In this document: positions 47,921-56,640 of the stretch, one piece after another
Position numbering within the stretch: position 1 is the stretch's first letter
How the letters are laid out: each line of letters starts with the position of its first letter
Source: Rubrivivax sp.
GTDB lineage: Bacteria; Pseudomonadota; Gammaproteobacteria; Burkholderiales; Burkholderiaceae_C
Reading direction: 5' to 3'
Assembly (NCBI GenBank): GCA_016788525.1
Contig: JAEUPD010000166.1
Location: 1-64,000 of the forward strand
DNA length: 64,000 nt
The notes under the pieces: generated by a model
The model's database searches: none
What the model was told of the DNA's origin: nothing
Seen by the model: the letters and a program-made list of their open reading frames with translations, nothing else
Made by a program: the position numbers and the translations under genes

Positions 47921-48595
47921 TCAGCGCCAGGCGAACGCCGGCTGGTCGAAATGGGCCACCCTCGCGGGGCGGCCCAGCAGGCACAGCTCGCGAAACTGGT
48001 ACAGGAACGCCGCCGTCGGCGCGGCGATCCACGAGCGCCCCACGGGCATGCGCAGCACGGGGTGCACGCCTCCGGGCACCTGGTCGAGCAGCGGCGCGTC
48101 GGCGCGCAAGAGTTCAGCCACGGGCAGCCGGTGAACGCTGGCCACCTCGTCGGGGTTGGCAACCAGGTCGCACGCGTCGGGACTCCACACCAGCACCGGT
48201 GTGATCACATACCCGGATCGCGTGGCGTAGTCGTCCAGCCGCCCCAGCACGGCGTCGGGCGCCACCACCAGCCCGACCTCCTCGCGCAGTTCGCGCAGCG
48301 CAGCCTGTTCAGGCGTCTCGCCGGCATCCACGCGGCCGCCGGGCAGCGCCCACTGGCCGGCATGGGCGCGCAGGCCGGCGCTGCGACGGGTAAGCAGCAA
48401 CGCCGCCGCGTCACTGGGCGCCGGGGCGCTGCACGGCACGCCTTCGATGCCCGAGCCCAGCCCCTCGGGCATGAGGACCATCGCCACGGCGGCGCGTCGG
48501 CGACCCTCAGCCGCCAGGCCGCGCACCTCGAATGCACGCAGCCTCTCGATGAGCCTTGCCTGGAACGCTGCATCCAGGCGGCAGTCAGGTGGCAT
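47921..48595 (-). CDS. Nudix hydrolase, CoA pyrophosphatase-like
   Basis: 224 residues from the ATG at 48595; a GTG at 48622 is possible. The Nudix box [23 protein letters not shown] is complete and preceded by [20 protein letters not shown], with RAHAGQ..LPGG as in the NudL/CoAse group (UPF0035-like). Such enzymes split CoA or acyl-CoA to 3',5'-ADP and phosphopantetheine. The assignment to CoA is by resemblance. The last part ([18 protein letters not shown]) is also typical. Between it and surE lie 128 bp with no gene. Confidence 0.82.
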   Translation of the reverse strand: MPPDCRLDAAFQARLIERLRAFEVRGLAAEGRRRAAVAMVLMPEGLGSGIEGVPCSAPAPSDAAALLLTRRSAGLRAHAGQWALPGGRVDAGETPEQAALRELREEVGLVVAPDAVLGRLDDYATRSGYVITPVLVWSPDACDLVANPDEVASVHRLPVAELLRADAPLLDQVPGGVHPVLRMPVGRSWIAAPTAAFLYQFRELCLLGRPARVAHFDQPAFAWR

Positions 48596-48719
48596 GTGGA
48601 TGGGCCCGCTGGAGGACCGCACCCCCGCCAGCGTGGCGCGGGGCGCCGGTCACGGGAGGATCTGGGTCACCCCTCACCGCCCGACGCTCGCTGCGGGCGG
48701 CGAAGAGGCTGGAGGTGAT

Positions 48720-48795
48720 TGGTGCCGGTGGACGGAATCGAACCGCCGACCTTCGCATTACGAATGCGCTGCTCTACCAGCTGAGCTACACCGGC
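48720..48795 (-). tRNA. tRNA-Thr (anticodon CGT)
   Basis: 76 nt on the minus strand with encoded CCA. Acceptor GCCGGTG pairs with CACCGGC; D arm AGCTCAGCTGGTAGAGC; anticodon loop TTCGTAA (CGT); T arm GGTTCGATTCC. The anticodon arm matches the E. coli thrW type, including the G-A pair at the top of the stem. Reads ACG threonine codons. Confidence 0.96.
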
Positions 48796-48969
48796 GCGCG
48801 AGCGCAGGATTATAGAGCGCGGCTCTGGCCCCTCAGTGCGCCCTTCACCCGTGCACGGCAGCCCGTCACTTCGTCGAAATTCTCTCCGCTGGCTCACGCC
48901 ATGAGCCACCTGGGTTCGACACTGCCTGCAGATCCCGGCGTCCCCGGATCGCCTCCCAAGGAGCACACC

Positions 48970-50241
48970 ATGACCCAGGCCGAACTTGCCTTGCCTCCTG
49001 CGCCCCCGCTGCGCGACGACCCGGTCGGCTTCCAGATCGGTTGGGACCACGCACATCACGGCCTGGTGCCGCCCCCTGAACTGCTGCTCGAAGGCACGCC
49101 CATCGGCCAGGGCTGGCGGGCCGCGCGCGCGGTGTTCGGGGCCCGCAGCTGGCCCGCGCACCGCTGCACTCGACAGTGGCTGGCCCTGCGCATCGAGGCG
49201 TGGCGCTGCGGCGCGGATTTCGACCTGCAAACCGTGACACCCAATCTGCTGGCGCAGATCGAGGTGCGCCGCTGCCCGGTGCTGCGCATGCCCTTGGGCG
49301 GAGCGGAGTCATCCCCCGGCGCGCCGCGCATCTCGCGGCTCAATCCGCAGGCCGCCTACGCCGCCGGCAACCTGGTGATGCTCAGCCGCGCCGCCGATCA
49401 AGCCTGGCAAGGCCTCGGTGTCCTCGACCTCGTGCGGTGCGCGCGCGCTGCCGAGGCGCTGCAACTGGCCGCCACGTCGCCCCTTGCCTCTGCCGCTAAG
49501 GGCCGCGCATCGACTGCCGCAGAAGCGGCGGACGCGCCCCGCGCGGCGGCTGCGCCTCACCTCGACCCTGCCGACCATGGCGCCTGGTGGCGCCTGGCCA
49601 CCTTGCGAAGCCTCACCACGCCGATGCATGGCGCCGACGCCGCCCGGCTGCCGCTGGCCGCCACGCCGCCCAACCGCACACGCGTACTCAACACCGTGCA
49701 GGCGCTGCAGGCACTGCTCACCGCCCGCCTCGCCGGCGAGCGCTGGGCCGCGGAGATGGCGGCAGTGGCCTCCATGCTGCCCGAGCACAGCCAGCGTACC
49801 GACTTCAACCTCTGGGTCGGCGCGCTGGCGCCGCGGGTGCTGGAGGCGCAGGCCCGCGGCCGCAGCATCGGGCTGGCCCTCGAGGATGCATGGCTCGCCG
49901 AGCGCGTGCAGCGTCGCTGGCAGCACTTCGCCCTGGCACTGGGCACGGCCGGCTGCGAGCAGCTGGTCCAGCGACTGTGCGGGCGCCAGCCCGGGGGCCG
50001 TGTGGCCATCGTGCTGGCCGATGCTCAGGCCACCGAGACCTGGGCCCTGCCCGGCGCGCAGCCGCCGGCCGGACCAGCCCTCCCGCCTGTCAGCGGCATG
50101 CCCGCGGGCGCGCTCGGCGCAGGGCGGCCGCAGCTCAGGCTGACGTCGCCTGTACGTGCGGCAGGCCGCCGAAGAACAGCTCGCCCACCATGCGGGCCAC
50201 GGCCTCGTGAGACAGGGGGCCGGCCGCCCGCAGCCACGTGA
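48970..50241 (+). CDS. Unrecognised protein with HNH-like segment
   Basis: 423 residues from the ATG at 48970, which has a good AAGGAG site. No family I can name with certainty. Residues about 99-145 (RRCPVLRMPLGG, then ISRLNPQAAYAAGNLVMLSR) resemble the CP..-DR.....GY..GN core of HNH-type proteins, but Asp of the DR pair is Ser here and no His-rich metal site is seen. A linker rich in Ala follows, then a helical C-terminal half. The last 35 residues are encoded antisense to the end of the tetR gene (107-bp convergent overlap) and are Arg/Pro-rich, so the natural end may have been lost. Homologues of similar layout exist in Burkholderiales to my memory, without known function. Confidence 0.7.
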   Translation: MTQAELALPPAPPLRDDPVGFQIGWDHAHHGLVPPPELLLEGTPIGQGWRAARAVFGARSWPAHRCTRQWLALRIEAWRCGADFDLQTVTPNLLAQIEVRRCPVLRMPLGGAESSPGAPRISRLNPQAAYAAGNLVMLSRAADQAWQGLGVLDLVRCARAAEALQLAATSPLASAAKGRASTAAEAADAPRAAAAPHLDPADHGAWWRLATLRSLTTPMHGADAARLPLAATPPNRTRVLNTVQALQALLTARLAGERWAAEMAAVASMLPEHSQRTDFNLWVGALAPRVLEAQARGRSIGLALEDAWLAERVQRRWQHFALALGTAGCEQLVQRLCGRQPGGRVAIVLADAQATETWALPGAQPPAGPALPPVSGMPAGALGAGRPQLRLTSPVRAAGRRRTARPPCGPRPRETGGRPPAAT

Positions 50242-50740
50242 AGGTCCAGTTCATCATGCCGAACAGCAGCATCGCCAGGGCCGCGGCCAGCGAACGATCA
50301 GCCAGGTCGGGCCTCAGAGCCGCAATGGCCTCCGCGAAGGCGGCCACCACCCTGCGCTGCCCGTCGAGCACCTCGTGCTGCGCGGCGTCCTGGAGGAACT
50401 TCACGTCCTCGGTGAGCACGCGGTGCTCGTGCTGCGCATCGGCGTAGGCCGACATGAAGGCTTCGATCAGCGCCAACAGCCGCTCGCGCGGCGCGAGCGA
50501 GCGCGCCAGCACCGCATCGACCAGCGCCTCGAGCCGCCGCACATGCGAGCGCGAGACCAGCGCCAGCAGGTCGTGCTTGTCGGCGACGTAGTGATACAGC
50601 GTCGCCTTGGAGAGCCCGCAGGCGGCCGCGACGTCGTTCATGCTCGTCGCCGCGTAGCCGCGCGTGGCGAACAGCCGCGCCGCCGCGGCCAGGATCTCGT
50701 CGCGGTGCTCGTCGTAGCCGGCCGAGCGCGGGCGGGCCAC
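50135..50740 (-). CDS. paaR: TetR-family regulator, probable paa repressor
   Basis: 201 residues from a GTG at 50740. The N-terminal helix-turn-helix is clear (DEILAAAARLFATRGYAATS, then VAAACGLSKATLYHYVADKH). The C-terminal ligand domain (about 60-200) is of the TetR_C type. It is the last gene of the paaG-I-K-A-B-C-D-E row, 25 bp after paaE. TetR-type repressors (PaaR) responsive to phenylacetyl-CoA control paa genes in Burkholderia and relatives, so this is the likely role. Its 3' end overlaps a convergent gene by 107 bp. Confidence 0.85.
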   Translation of the reverse strand: MARPRSAGYDEHRDEILAAAARLFATRGYAATSMNDVAAACGLSKATLYHYVADKHDLLALVSRSHVRRLEALVDAVLARSLAPRERLLALIEAFMSAYADAQHEHRVLTEDVKFLQDAAQHEVLDGQRRVVAAFAEAIAALRPDLADRSLAAALAMLLFGMMNWTFTWLRAAGPLSHEAVARMVGELFFGGLPHVQATSA

Positions 50741-50765
50741 CGTCGTCGCCTGACTGCGGGCGCCC

Positions 50766-51833
50766 TCAGCGCTCGTCGAAGCTGACCACCACCCGCTCGG
50801 TGAGCGGGTGCGCCTGGCAGGTGAGCACGAAGCCGGCGTCGAGGTCGGCCTTCTCCAGGGCGAAGTTGCGGTCCATGCGCACCCGGCCTTCCAGCAGCTT
50901 GGCGCGGCAGGTGGCACACACGCCGCTCTTGCACGAATACGGCACGTCCATGCCGGCGCGCGAGGCCGCCGCGAGGATGCTCTCGTCGGTGGGCTGGAAG
51001 CCCACCTCGCGTGCCAGCCCGTCGCGCACGACGGTGATGGTGGCCGTGGTGGCGTCGCCGGCCTTGGGCGCATGCAGCGTGGCGTCGGTGGCGGTGGGCG
51101 GGATGCCGAAGCGTTCGACGTGGATGCGCTCGGCGCCGATGCCGGCGCCCAGCAGCGCCGCCTCGACCTCGTCGTTCATCGCGTGCGGGCCGCAGATGAA
51201 GACCTCGTCGACGGCCGCCGCGCCTCCCGCCAGGCGCAGGAAGCTCGCGACCTTTCCGGCGTCCAATCGCCCGGTGGACAGCGGCGCGTCCATCGCCTCG
51301 CGCGAGAACACCGCATGCACCGCCAGCCGGGTGAGGCGGCGGTTCTTCAGGTCCTCGAGTTCCTCCTTGAACATCGTCGAGTTCGCCTGGCGATTGCCGT
51401 ACAGCAGCGTGACGCGCGCACGCTCGTCACCCTCCAGCACCGCCTTTACGATGGAAAGGATCGGCGTGATGCCGCTGCCCCCGGCCACCGCCAGCACGTG
51501 CCGCGGGCGCCGCGCGATCGCGCTGCCGAAACGGCCCTGAGGCTCCATCACCTCCAGCGCGTCGCCGGCCTTCAGCTCGGCATGCAGCCAGCTCGAGAAC
51601 TCGCCGCCGGCCACGCGCCGCACGCCCACGCGCAGCGCCTCGCCGGGCGCGGCGCAGATCGAGTACGAGCGGCGGACGTCGGCGCCCGGCCGGCGCAGCG
51701 TCAGGTACTGCCCTGGCGTGAAGCGGAACGTCTCGGCCAGCGCAGCCGGCACGTCGAAGGTGACGACGCGGGCGTCGTCGGTGTCGGCGCGCACGTCACG
51801 CACGCGCAGCGGGTGGAAATGCAGGCCGCTCAT
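50766..51833 (-). CDS. paaE: Phenylacetyl-CoA epoxidase reductase subunit PaaE
   Basis: 355 residues from the ATG at 51833. Ferredoxin-NADP reductase module: RRSYSICAAP binds FAD, VAGGSGITPILSI and FICGPHAMNDEVEAAL bind NADPH. The C-terminal plant-type 2Fe-2S domain has CKSGVCATC (about 298-306) and the fourth Cys in LTCQAHP (about 338). It passes electrons from NADPH to the PaaA diiron centre. 38 bp after paaD. Confidence 0.95.
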   Translation of the reverse strand: MSGLHFHPLRVRDVRADTDDARVVTFDVPAALAETFRFTPGQYLTLRRPGADVRRSYSICAAPGEALRVGVRRVAGGEFSSWLHAELKAGDALEVMEPQGRFGSAIARRPRHVLAVAGGSGITPILSIVKAVLEGDERARVTLLYGNRQANSTMFKEELEDLKNRRLTRLAVHAVFSREAMDAPLSTGRLDAGKVASFLRLAGGAAAVDEVFICGPHAMNDEVEAALLGAGIGAERIHVERFGIPPTATDATLHAPKAGDATTATITVVRDGLAREVGFQPTDESILAAASRAGMDVPYSCKSGVCATCRAKLLEGRVRMDRNFALEKADLDAGFVLTCQAHPLTERVVVSFDER

Positions 51834-51871
51834 CGCAGGATTCCGCCCTTCTCTTCTTCGGGTTGGTCGGT

Positions 51872-52429
51872 TCAGATGGGTTTGAAGTGCTCGAAGGGCT
51901 CGCGGCACTCCAGGCAGCGGTGCAACGCCTTGCACGCCGTGGAGCCGAACGGCGCCAGCCGCTCGGTGTGCCGGCTGCCGCAGCGCGGGCACTCGACGTC
52001 GCGCGGTCGCAGTCGCACGACCTGCGCCTCGTTCATCTCATGCGCCGCGCCGATGCGCGCCGGCGGTGCGATGCCGTACTCGCGCAGCTGGCGCCGGCCT
52101 GCCTCGGTGATCCAATCGGTGGTCCACGGCGGCGCCAGCCGCTGCGTCAGCACCACCGGCCCCAGGCCCTCGGCCTCGAGCGCCTGGCGCACGCTGTCGG
52201 CAATGACCTCGGTCGCCGGGCAGCCGCTGTAGGTGGGGGTGAGCACGACTTCCATCCCGCTGCCGGCAGCCGCCCCGCGCACGCGCACTTCGCGCACCAC
52301 GCCCAGATCCACCAGCGACAACGCGGGCACCTCGGGGTCGGGCACGGTCTGCAGCACGGCCCACGCACGCTCCTGGCGCGTGTCTGCACCAGCGGCCGTC
52401 GGTTCGCCTGCGATCACCAGGTTCACCAC
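51872..52429 (-). CDS. paaD: Phenylacetyl-CoA epoxidase subunit PaaD
   Basis: 185 residues from a GTG at 52429 (a second GTG follows at once). An N-terminal MIP18/DUF59 domain (VPDPEVPALSLVDLGVVREV, TPTYSGCPAT) is followed by a zinc-ribbon-like tail (CPRCGS about 147 and CLECREPFEHF about 173). PaaD is needed to mature the epoxidase, probably in Fe-S assembly of PaaE. The start overlaps the paaC stop (GTGA), so translation is coupled. Confidence 0.94.
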   Translation of the reverse strand: MVNLVIAGEPTAAGADTRQERAWAVLQTVPDPEVPALSLVDLGVVREVRVRGAAAGSGMEVVLTPTYSGCPATEVIADSVRQALEAEGLGPVVLTQRLAPPWTTDWITEAGRRQLREYGIAPPARIGAAHEMNEAQVVRLRPRDVECPRCGSRHTERLAPFGSTACKALHRCLECREPFEHFKPI

Positions 52430-53316
52430 ACCCCCCCCGGGTGCATGCGCTGCAGCGACTGCATTTCGGCCAGGATGAAGCCCAGGTGCTCGCTGTGCAC
52501 CCCTTGCGTGCCGGTGCTGCGGTAGGGCGTGGCCGCCGGCAGGCTCAGCCGGGCCTCGTTGAAGATGGCGGCCACCTCGCGCTGGAAGTCCGCGGCCAGG
52601 CTGCTGCGCGCCGGCCCCAGGCCGCTCGCCTCGGCCTCGCTGTCGACGGCATCACGCTCGAACATCTCCTCGGTATAGGGCCAGGCGCGCTCGAGCGCTG
52701 CATGCAGGCGGCGCGCCGACTCGTCGGTGCCGTCGCCCAGCCGCACCACCCAGTCACCGGCATGTTCCTGGTGGTAGCGGGCTTCCTTGAGGGCCTTCGC
52801 GGCGATGGCCGCCAACTCGGGATCGACCGAGCCGACCAACCGCTGCCACATCTGCTTGTACCAGGTGGCGAGCAGGAAGTTGCGCAGCACCGTGTCCGCA
52901 AAGTCGCCGCCCGGCGAGTGCGCGCTGCTCTTGCGCATCGGCTGCTCGACCAAAGTGAGGTTGAGGAACTGCGCCTCGTCACGCAGGAAAGCGAGCTGGT
53001 CTTCGTTCCAGCCCTGGCCTTCCAGCCGGGCGGCGTGGGTGAGCAGCCCGCGCGCCTGGCCGATGAGGTCCAGCGCCATGTTGGTGAGCGCAATGTCTTC
53101 TTCCAGCACCGGGCCGTGCCCGCACCACTCGGAAAGCCGCTGGGCGTGGATGAGCGCGGTGTCGGCCAGGCGCAACACGTAGCGCACCGGGTTCGTGAGG
53201 TTCAGGCGGACCGAGTCCGCAACGGCAGCCCCGGTTGACCCCGCCCGACCAGGGTTTCCCTGGGCGGGTGGAGCCCCCTCGGGGGGCAGCGAACGAAGTG
53301 AGCTTGGGGGCTTCAT
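52423..53316 (-). CDS. paaC: Phenylacetyl-CoA epoxidase structural subunit PaaC
   Basis: 297 residues from the ATG at 53316, two bases after the paaB stop. From about residue 43 the protein follows PaaC: YVLRLADTALIHAQRLSEW, MALDLIGQARGLLTHAA, EARYHQEHAGDWVVRLGDGT and LGFILAEMQSLQRMHPG. A ferritin-like protein that binds PaaA without its own active diiron centre. The first 40 residues (MKPPSSLRSLPPEGAPPAQG and on) have no counterpart in E. coli PaaC and are encoded by a dispersed GC-rich repeat; no other ATG, GTG or TTG lies between them and the conserved part until NPVRYVL. Confidence 0.93.
   Translation of the reverse strand: MKPPSSLRSLPPEGAPPAQGNPGRAGSTGAAVADSVRLNLTNPVRYVLRLADTALIHAQRLSEWCGHGPVLEEDIALTNMALDLIGQARGLLTHAARLEGQGWNEDQLAFLRDEAQFLNLTLVEQPMRKSSAHSPGGDFADTVLRNFLLATWYKQMWQRLVGSVDPELAAIAAKALKEARYHQEHAGDWVVRLGDGTDESARRLHAALERAWPYTEEMFERDAVDSEAEASGLGPARSSLAADFQREVAAIFNEARLSLPAATPYRSTGTQGVHSEHLGFILAEMQSLQRMHPGGVW
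53246..53313 (-). repeat. GC-rich repeat forming the 5' end of paaC
   Basis: On the minus strand it reads GCCCCCAAGCTCACTTCGTT then CGCTGCCCCCCGAGGGGGC, a hairpin with C5-6/G5-6 arms, followed by a second small dyad (CCCAGGG/CCCTGG). It resembles the 5' half of the element between ompR and envZ but lacks its 3' core. It is translated as the N terminus of PaaC. Confidence 0.55.
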
Positions 53317-53318
53317 GG

Positions 53319-53642
53319 CTACATGTGATTGACCGACTCGGGCAGCTCGTAGAAGGTCGGGTGGCGGTACACCTTGTCCTCCATCGGGTCGAACAGCTGC
53401 TCCTTCTCCGCGGGGTCGCTGGCGGTGATGTCGCTGCTCCTGACCACCCACACGCTGGTGCCCTCCTGTCGGCGCGTGTAGACCTCGCGCGCCATCTGCA
53501 CGGCCATCTTCGCGTCGGGTGCGTGCAGGCTGCCGCAGTGCTTGTGGTCCAGGCCCGCCTTGGGCCGCACGAAGACCTCCCACAGCGGCCACTCGTTGGC
53601 CACCGCGGCGTTGCCTTGGCCGGCTGCCTTGCCCTCGCTCAT
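53319..53642 (-). CDS. paaB: Phenylacetyl-CoA epoxidase subunit PaaB
   Basis: 107 residues. [39 protein letters not shown] and [20 protein letters not shown] are the family signature. PaaB bridges two PaaAC pairs in the complex. The ATG overlaps the paaA stop (ATGA). A low-complexity stretch of about 16 residues precedes the conserved part. Confidence 0.96.
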   Translation of the reverse strand: MSEGKAAGQGNAAVANEWPLWEVFVRPKAGLDHKHCGSLHAPDAKMAVQMAREVYTRRQEGTSVWVVRSSDITASDPAEKEQLFDPMEDKVYRHPTFYELPESVNHM

Positions 53643-54640
53643 GCTGCTTGCTCCTTGGTCGCCTGCTTGCGGGCGTGGGCCAGCGCGGCGTCGCGCACCC
53701 ACTGCCCGTCGTCCCAGGCCTTCACGCGCGCCGCCAGGCGCTCCTTGTTGCACGGCCCGTGGCCACCGACCACGCGCCAGAACTCGCTCCAGTCGATCGG
53801 GCCGAAGTCGTGGTGGCCACGTTCCTCGTTCCACTTCAGCAGCGGGTCGGGCAACCTGACGCCCAGCACCTTGGCCTGGTCGGCAGTGGCGTCGATGAAC
53901 TTCTGGCGCAGGTCGTCGTTGCTGATGCGCTTGATGCCCCAGCGCGCGCTTTGCGCGCCGTGCACGCTTTCGCCGTCGGGGGGGCCGAACATCATCAGGC
54001 TCGGCCACCACCACCGGTTCACCGCGTCCTGCACCATCGCCCGCTGCGCGTCGGTGCCCTCGCGCATCATCACCAGCAGGCTGTCGAAGCCCTGGCGCTG
54101 GTGAAAGCTCTCCTCGCGGCAGATGCGCACCATCGCCCGCGCATACGGTGCATAGCTGCAGCGCGTGAGCGGCACCTGGTTCATGATGGCTGCGCCATCC
54201 ACCAGCCAGCCGATGGTGCCGATGTCGGCCCAGCTGAGCGTGGGGTAGTTGAAGATGCTGCTGTACTTGGCCTTGCCGGCGTGCAGCGCCTCGAGCAGCT
54301 GGTCGCGGCTGGTGCCCAGCGTCTCGGCGGCGGCGTACAGGTACAGGCCGTGGCCGCCTTCGTCCTGGATCTTGGCCAGCAGGATCGCCTTGCGCTTGAG
54401 CGTCGGCGCGCGCGTCACCCAGTTGCCTTCGGGCAGCATGCCCACGATCTCGGAGTGCGCGTGCTGGCTGATCTGCCGCACCAGCGTCTTGCGGTAGTGG
54501 TCGGGCATCCAGTCCTTGGCTTCGATGAAGGCACCCTCGTCGATGCGCGCCTCGAAGCGCTGCTCCAGCGCCGCTTCCTCGGCGCTGCGCACAGTCTTGC
54601 GCTCTTCCTTGGGCGCCAGGTCCATGGCTTGCGTGTACAT
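53639..54640 (-). CDS. paaA: Phenylacetyl-CoA epoxidase catalytic subunit PaaA
   Basis: 333 residues from the ATG at 54640, preceded by AAGGGAGACC. The diiron monooxygenase subunit: ligands in [13 protein letters not shown] and [12 protein letters not shown], and the C-terminal [19 protein letters not shown]. It converts phenylacetyl-CoA to the ring-1,2-epoxide using O2. First of the paaABCDE block, with every junction overlapping or less than 40 bp. The 148 bp to paaK contain a dispersed repeat. Confidence 0.97.
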   Translation of the reverse strand: MYTQAMDLAPKEERKTVRSAEEAALEQRFEARIDEGAFIEAKDWMPDHYRKTLVRQISQHAHSEIVGMLPEGNWVTRAPTLKRKAILLAKIQDEGGHGLYLYAAAETLGTSRDQLLEALHAGKAKYSSIFNYPTLSWADIGTIGWLVDGAAIMNQVPLTRCSYAPYARAMVRICREESFHQRQGFDSLLVMMREGTDAQRAMVQDAVNRWWWPSLMMFGPPDGESVHGAQSARWGIKRISNDDLRQKFIDATADQAKVLGVRLPDPLLKWNEERGHHDFGPIDWSEFWRVVGGHGPCNKERLAARVKAWDDGQWVRDAALAHARKQATKEQAA

Positions 54641-54671
54641 CGTCAGGTCTCCCTTCTTGGGTAGGTGCTCT

Positions 54672-54786
54672 GAGCCGGTCGAACGCCGCGGAACCGGCTG
54701 CGCCAGGCCGCTGGCGTTGCCCATGGGCCGCCAAGCGGCCCTTCCGGGGCTGTGGCGGAGAAGGCGCCGATGGCGCTTCGGAGGGC
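54672..54786 (-). repeat. Dispersed GC-rich repeat, copy 3 (between paaK and paaA)
   Basis: On the minus strand the element begins GCCCTCCGAAGCGCCATCGG and ends CTGGCGCAGCCGGTTCCGCG then GCGTTCGACCGGCTC. Both ends match the ompR-envZ and livG-livF copies. A small hairpin GGGCCGC/GCGGCCC type lies in the middle (54725-54742). Confidence 0.65.
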
Positions 54787-54788
54787 TG

Positions 54789-56096
54789 TCACTTCGGCCG
54801 CTTGTCAACCACGCGCCGTGCCTTGCCGACCAAGGTGCGTTCCACCGAATCGGGCAGCCCGACATCGACCCGCGTGCTCACGCCGATCAGCGTCTTGATG
54901 CGCTCTTGCAGCTCGCGGCCGATGGCGGCGCGGTTGGCACCGGCATGCGCCGGCGTCACCTCGCACTTGACCTCCACCTCGTCGAGCAGGCCCTCGCGCG
55001 TGACCACGATCTGGTACTGGCCCGAGAGCTGCCCGTGCGCCAGCACCAGCTCCTCCACCTGGGTGGGGAACATGTTGACACCACGGATGATGAGCATGTC
55101 GTCGCTGCGGCCGACGATCTTGCCCATGCGGCGCATGGCGCGCGCCGTGGGCGGCAGCAGGCGCGTCAGGTCGCGGGTGCGGTAGCGCACGATCGGCAGC
55201 GCCTCCTTGGTCAGCGTGGTGAACACCAGTTCGCCCTCGCTGCCGTCGGGCAGCACCGCGCCCGTCTCGGGGTCGATGATCTCGGGATAGAAGTGGTCCT
55301 CCCAGACCACCGGGCCGTCCTTGGCCTCGATGCACTCGTTGGCCACGCCCGGGCCCATCACCTCGGACAAGCCGTAGATGTCCACCGCATCGATGTCAGC
55401 GCTTTGCTCGATGTCGCGGCGCATCTGCTCGGTCCACGGCTCGGCGCCGAAGATGCCCACGCTGATCGACATCGCCCGCGGGTCCTTGCCCTGGCGGCGG
55501 AACTCCTCGACGATGACCTGCATGTAGCTCGGGGTCACCATGATGATGTCGGGGCGGAAGTCCTCGATCAGCTGCACCTGCTTCTCGGTCTGGCCGCCAC
55601 CCATCGGCACCACCGAGCAGCCCAGTTTCTCGGCACCGTAGTGCGCCCCCAGCCCCCCGGTGAACAGCCCGTAGCCGTAGGCCACGTGCACGATGTCGCC
55701 GGCGCGCCCCCCGCTGGCGCGGATGCTTCGCGCCACCAGGTCGGCCCAGCGGTCGATGTCGCCTTGCGTGTAGCCCACCACGGTGGGCTTGCCGGTGGTA
55801 CCGCTGCTGGCGTGGATGCGCACCACCTGTTCGCGCGGCACCGCGAACATGCCGAACGGGTAGTTGGCACGCAGGTCGGCCTTGCTGGTGAAAGGGAACT
55901 TCGCCAGGTCGGCCAGCGTGCGGCAGTCGTCCGGGTGCACGCCCTTGGCATCGAACGCGCGCCGGTAATGCGGCACGTGGTCGTAGGCGTGCTTCAGGCT
56001 CCAGCGCAGACGCTTGAGCTGCAGCGCCTGCAGTTCGTCTCGGCTGGCACGCTCGATGGGCTCCAGCTCGCCGGGCTTGGGCGCTTTCACGGGCAT
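54789..56096 (-). CDS. paaK: Phenylacetate-CoA ligase PaaK
   Basis: 435 residues from the ATG at 56096 with AAGGAGACACC upstream. ANL-superfamily ligase: [17 protein letters not shown] (P-loop), [27 protein letters not shown], and [20 protein letters not shown]. It activates phenylacetate to phenylacetyl-CoA, the inducer and first intermediate of the pathway. Located between paaI (53 bp) and paaA. Confidence 0.96.
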   Translation of the reverse strand: MPVKAPKPGELEPIERASRDELQALQLKRLRWSLKHAYDHVPHYRRAFDAKGVHPDDCRTLADLAKFPFTSKADLRANYPFGMFAVPREQVVRIHASSGTTGKPTVVGYTQGDIDRWADLVARSIRASGGRAGDIVHVAYGYGLFTGGLGAHYGAEKLGCSVVPMGGGQTEKQVQLIEDFRPDIIMVTPSYMQVIVEEFRRQGKDPRAMSISVGIFGAEPWTEQMRRDIEQSADIDAVDIYGLSEVMGPGVANECIEAKDGPVVWEDHFYPEIIDPETGAVLPDGSEGELVFTTLTKEALPIVRYRTRDLTRLLPPTARAMRRMGKIVGRSDDMLIIRGVNMFPTQVEELVLAHGQLSGQYQIVVTREGLLDEVEVKCEVTPAHAGANRAAIGRELQERIKTLIGVSTRVDVGLPDSVERTLVGKARRVVDKRPK

Positions 56097-56148
56097 GGGG
56101 TGTCTCCTTGACTTGAGCTTGTTCTCGGCTGCGGGGCGGGCTGGCCCG

Positions 56149-56637
56149 TCAGACGGCATCCACCCGCGGCGCCTGCTTGCCCACCGGCAAGCCCTCGACC
56201 ACGGGCTTGCCCTTCATCGTGTAGCTGCGGCCGCGAAAGGCAGCGATCCGCTCGCCCTTCTGGTTGGTCACCTCGATGTCGTAGACGCCGGTCCGGCCGG
56301 CCTTGGACAGCTCGGTGCCGCGGGCCGTCAACACGTCGCCCAGGCGCGCCGAGGCCACCAGGTTGATGTCGAAGCCGGCCGCCACGGTCACCTCGTTGTA
56401 GGAGTTGCAGGCAAATGCGAAGGTGCTGTCGGCCAGCGTGGCGATCAGGCCGCCGTGGCACAGGTCGTGGCCGTTGAGCATGTCTTCGCGCACGGTCATG
56501 CACAGCGTCGCGGTGCCAGGACCGATGTCGACGACCTTGATGCCGAGCAGCCGCGAAGCACGGTCATCGGCCGACATCTCGTCGCGGGTGGCCTCCGCCA
56601 CGAACTGGGGCGTGATGGCAGTGACGGGTGAACGCAT
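56149..56637 (-). CDS. paaI: Phenylacetyl-CoA pathway thioesterase PaaI
   Basis: 162 residues, hot-dog fold. DLCHGGLIATLADSTFAFAC and the final YTMKGKPVVEGLPVG fit PaaI. It hydrolyses stalled hydroxyphenylacetyl-CoA or epoxide dead-end intermediates and frees CoA. The ATG is 3 bp after the paaG stop. Confidence 0.93.
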   Translation of the reverse strand: MRSPVTAITPQFVAEATRDEMSADDRASRLLGIKVVDIGPGTATLCMTVREDMLNGHDLCHGGLIATLADSTFAFACNSYNEVTVAAGFDINLVASARLGDVLTARGTELSKAGRTGVYDIEVTNQKGERIAAFRGRSYTMKGKPVVEGLPVGKQAPRVDAV

Positions 56638-56640
56638 GGC

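Noticed and set aside
48556..48969. 5' extension of the HNH-like frame through tRNA-Thr
   Set aside because: It would translate a tRNA gene. The ATG at 48970 has a strong ribosome-binding site.
53246..53313. Hairpin at the paaB-paaC junction as a terminator
   Set aside because: It lies inside the paaC reading frame, lacks a U-tract, and the five epoxidase genes need to be co-expressed.
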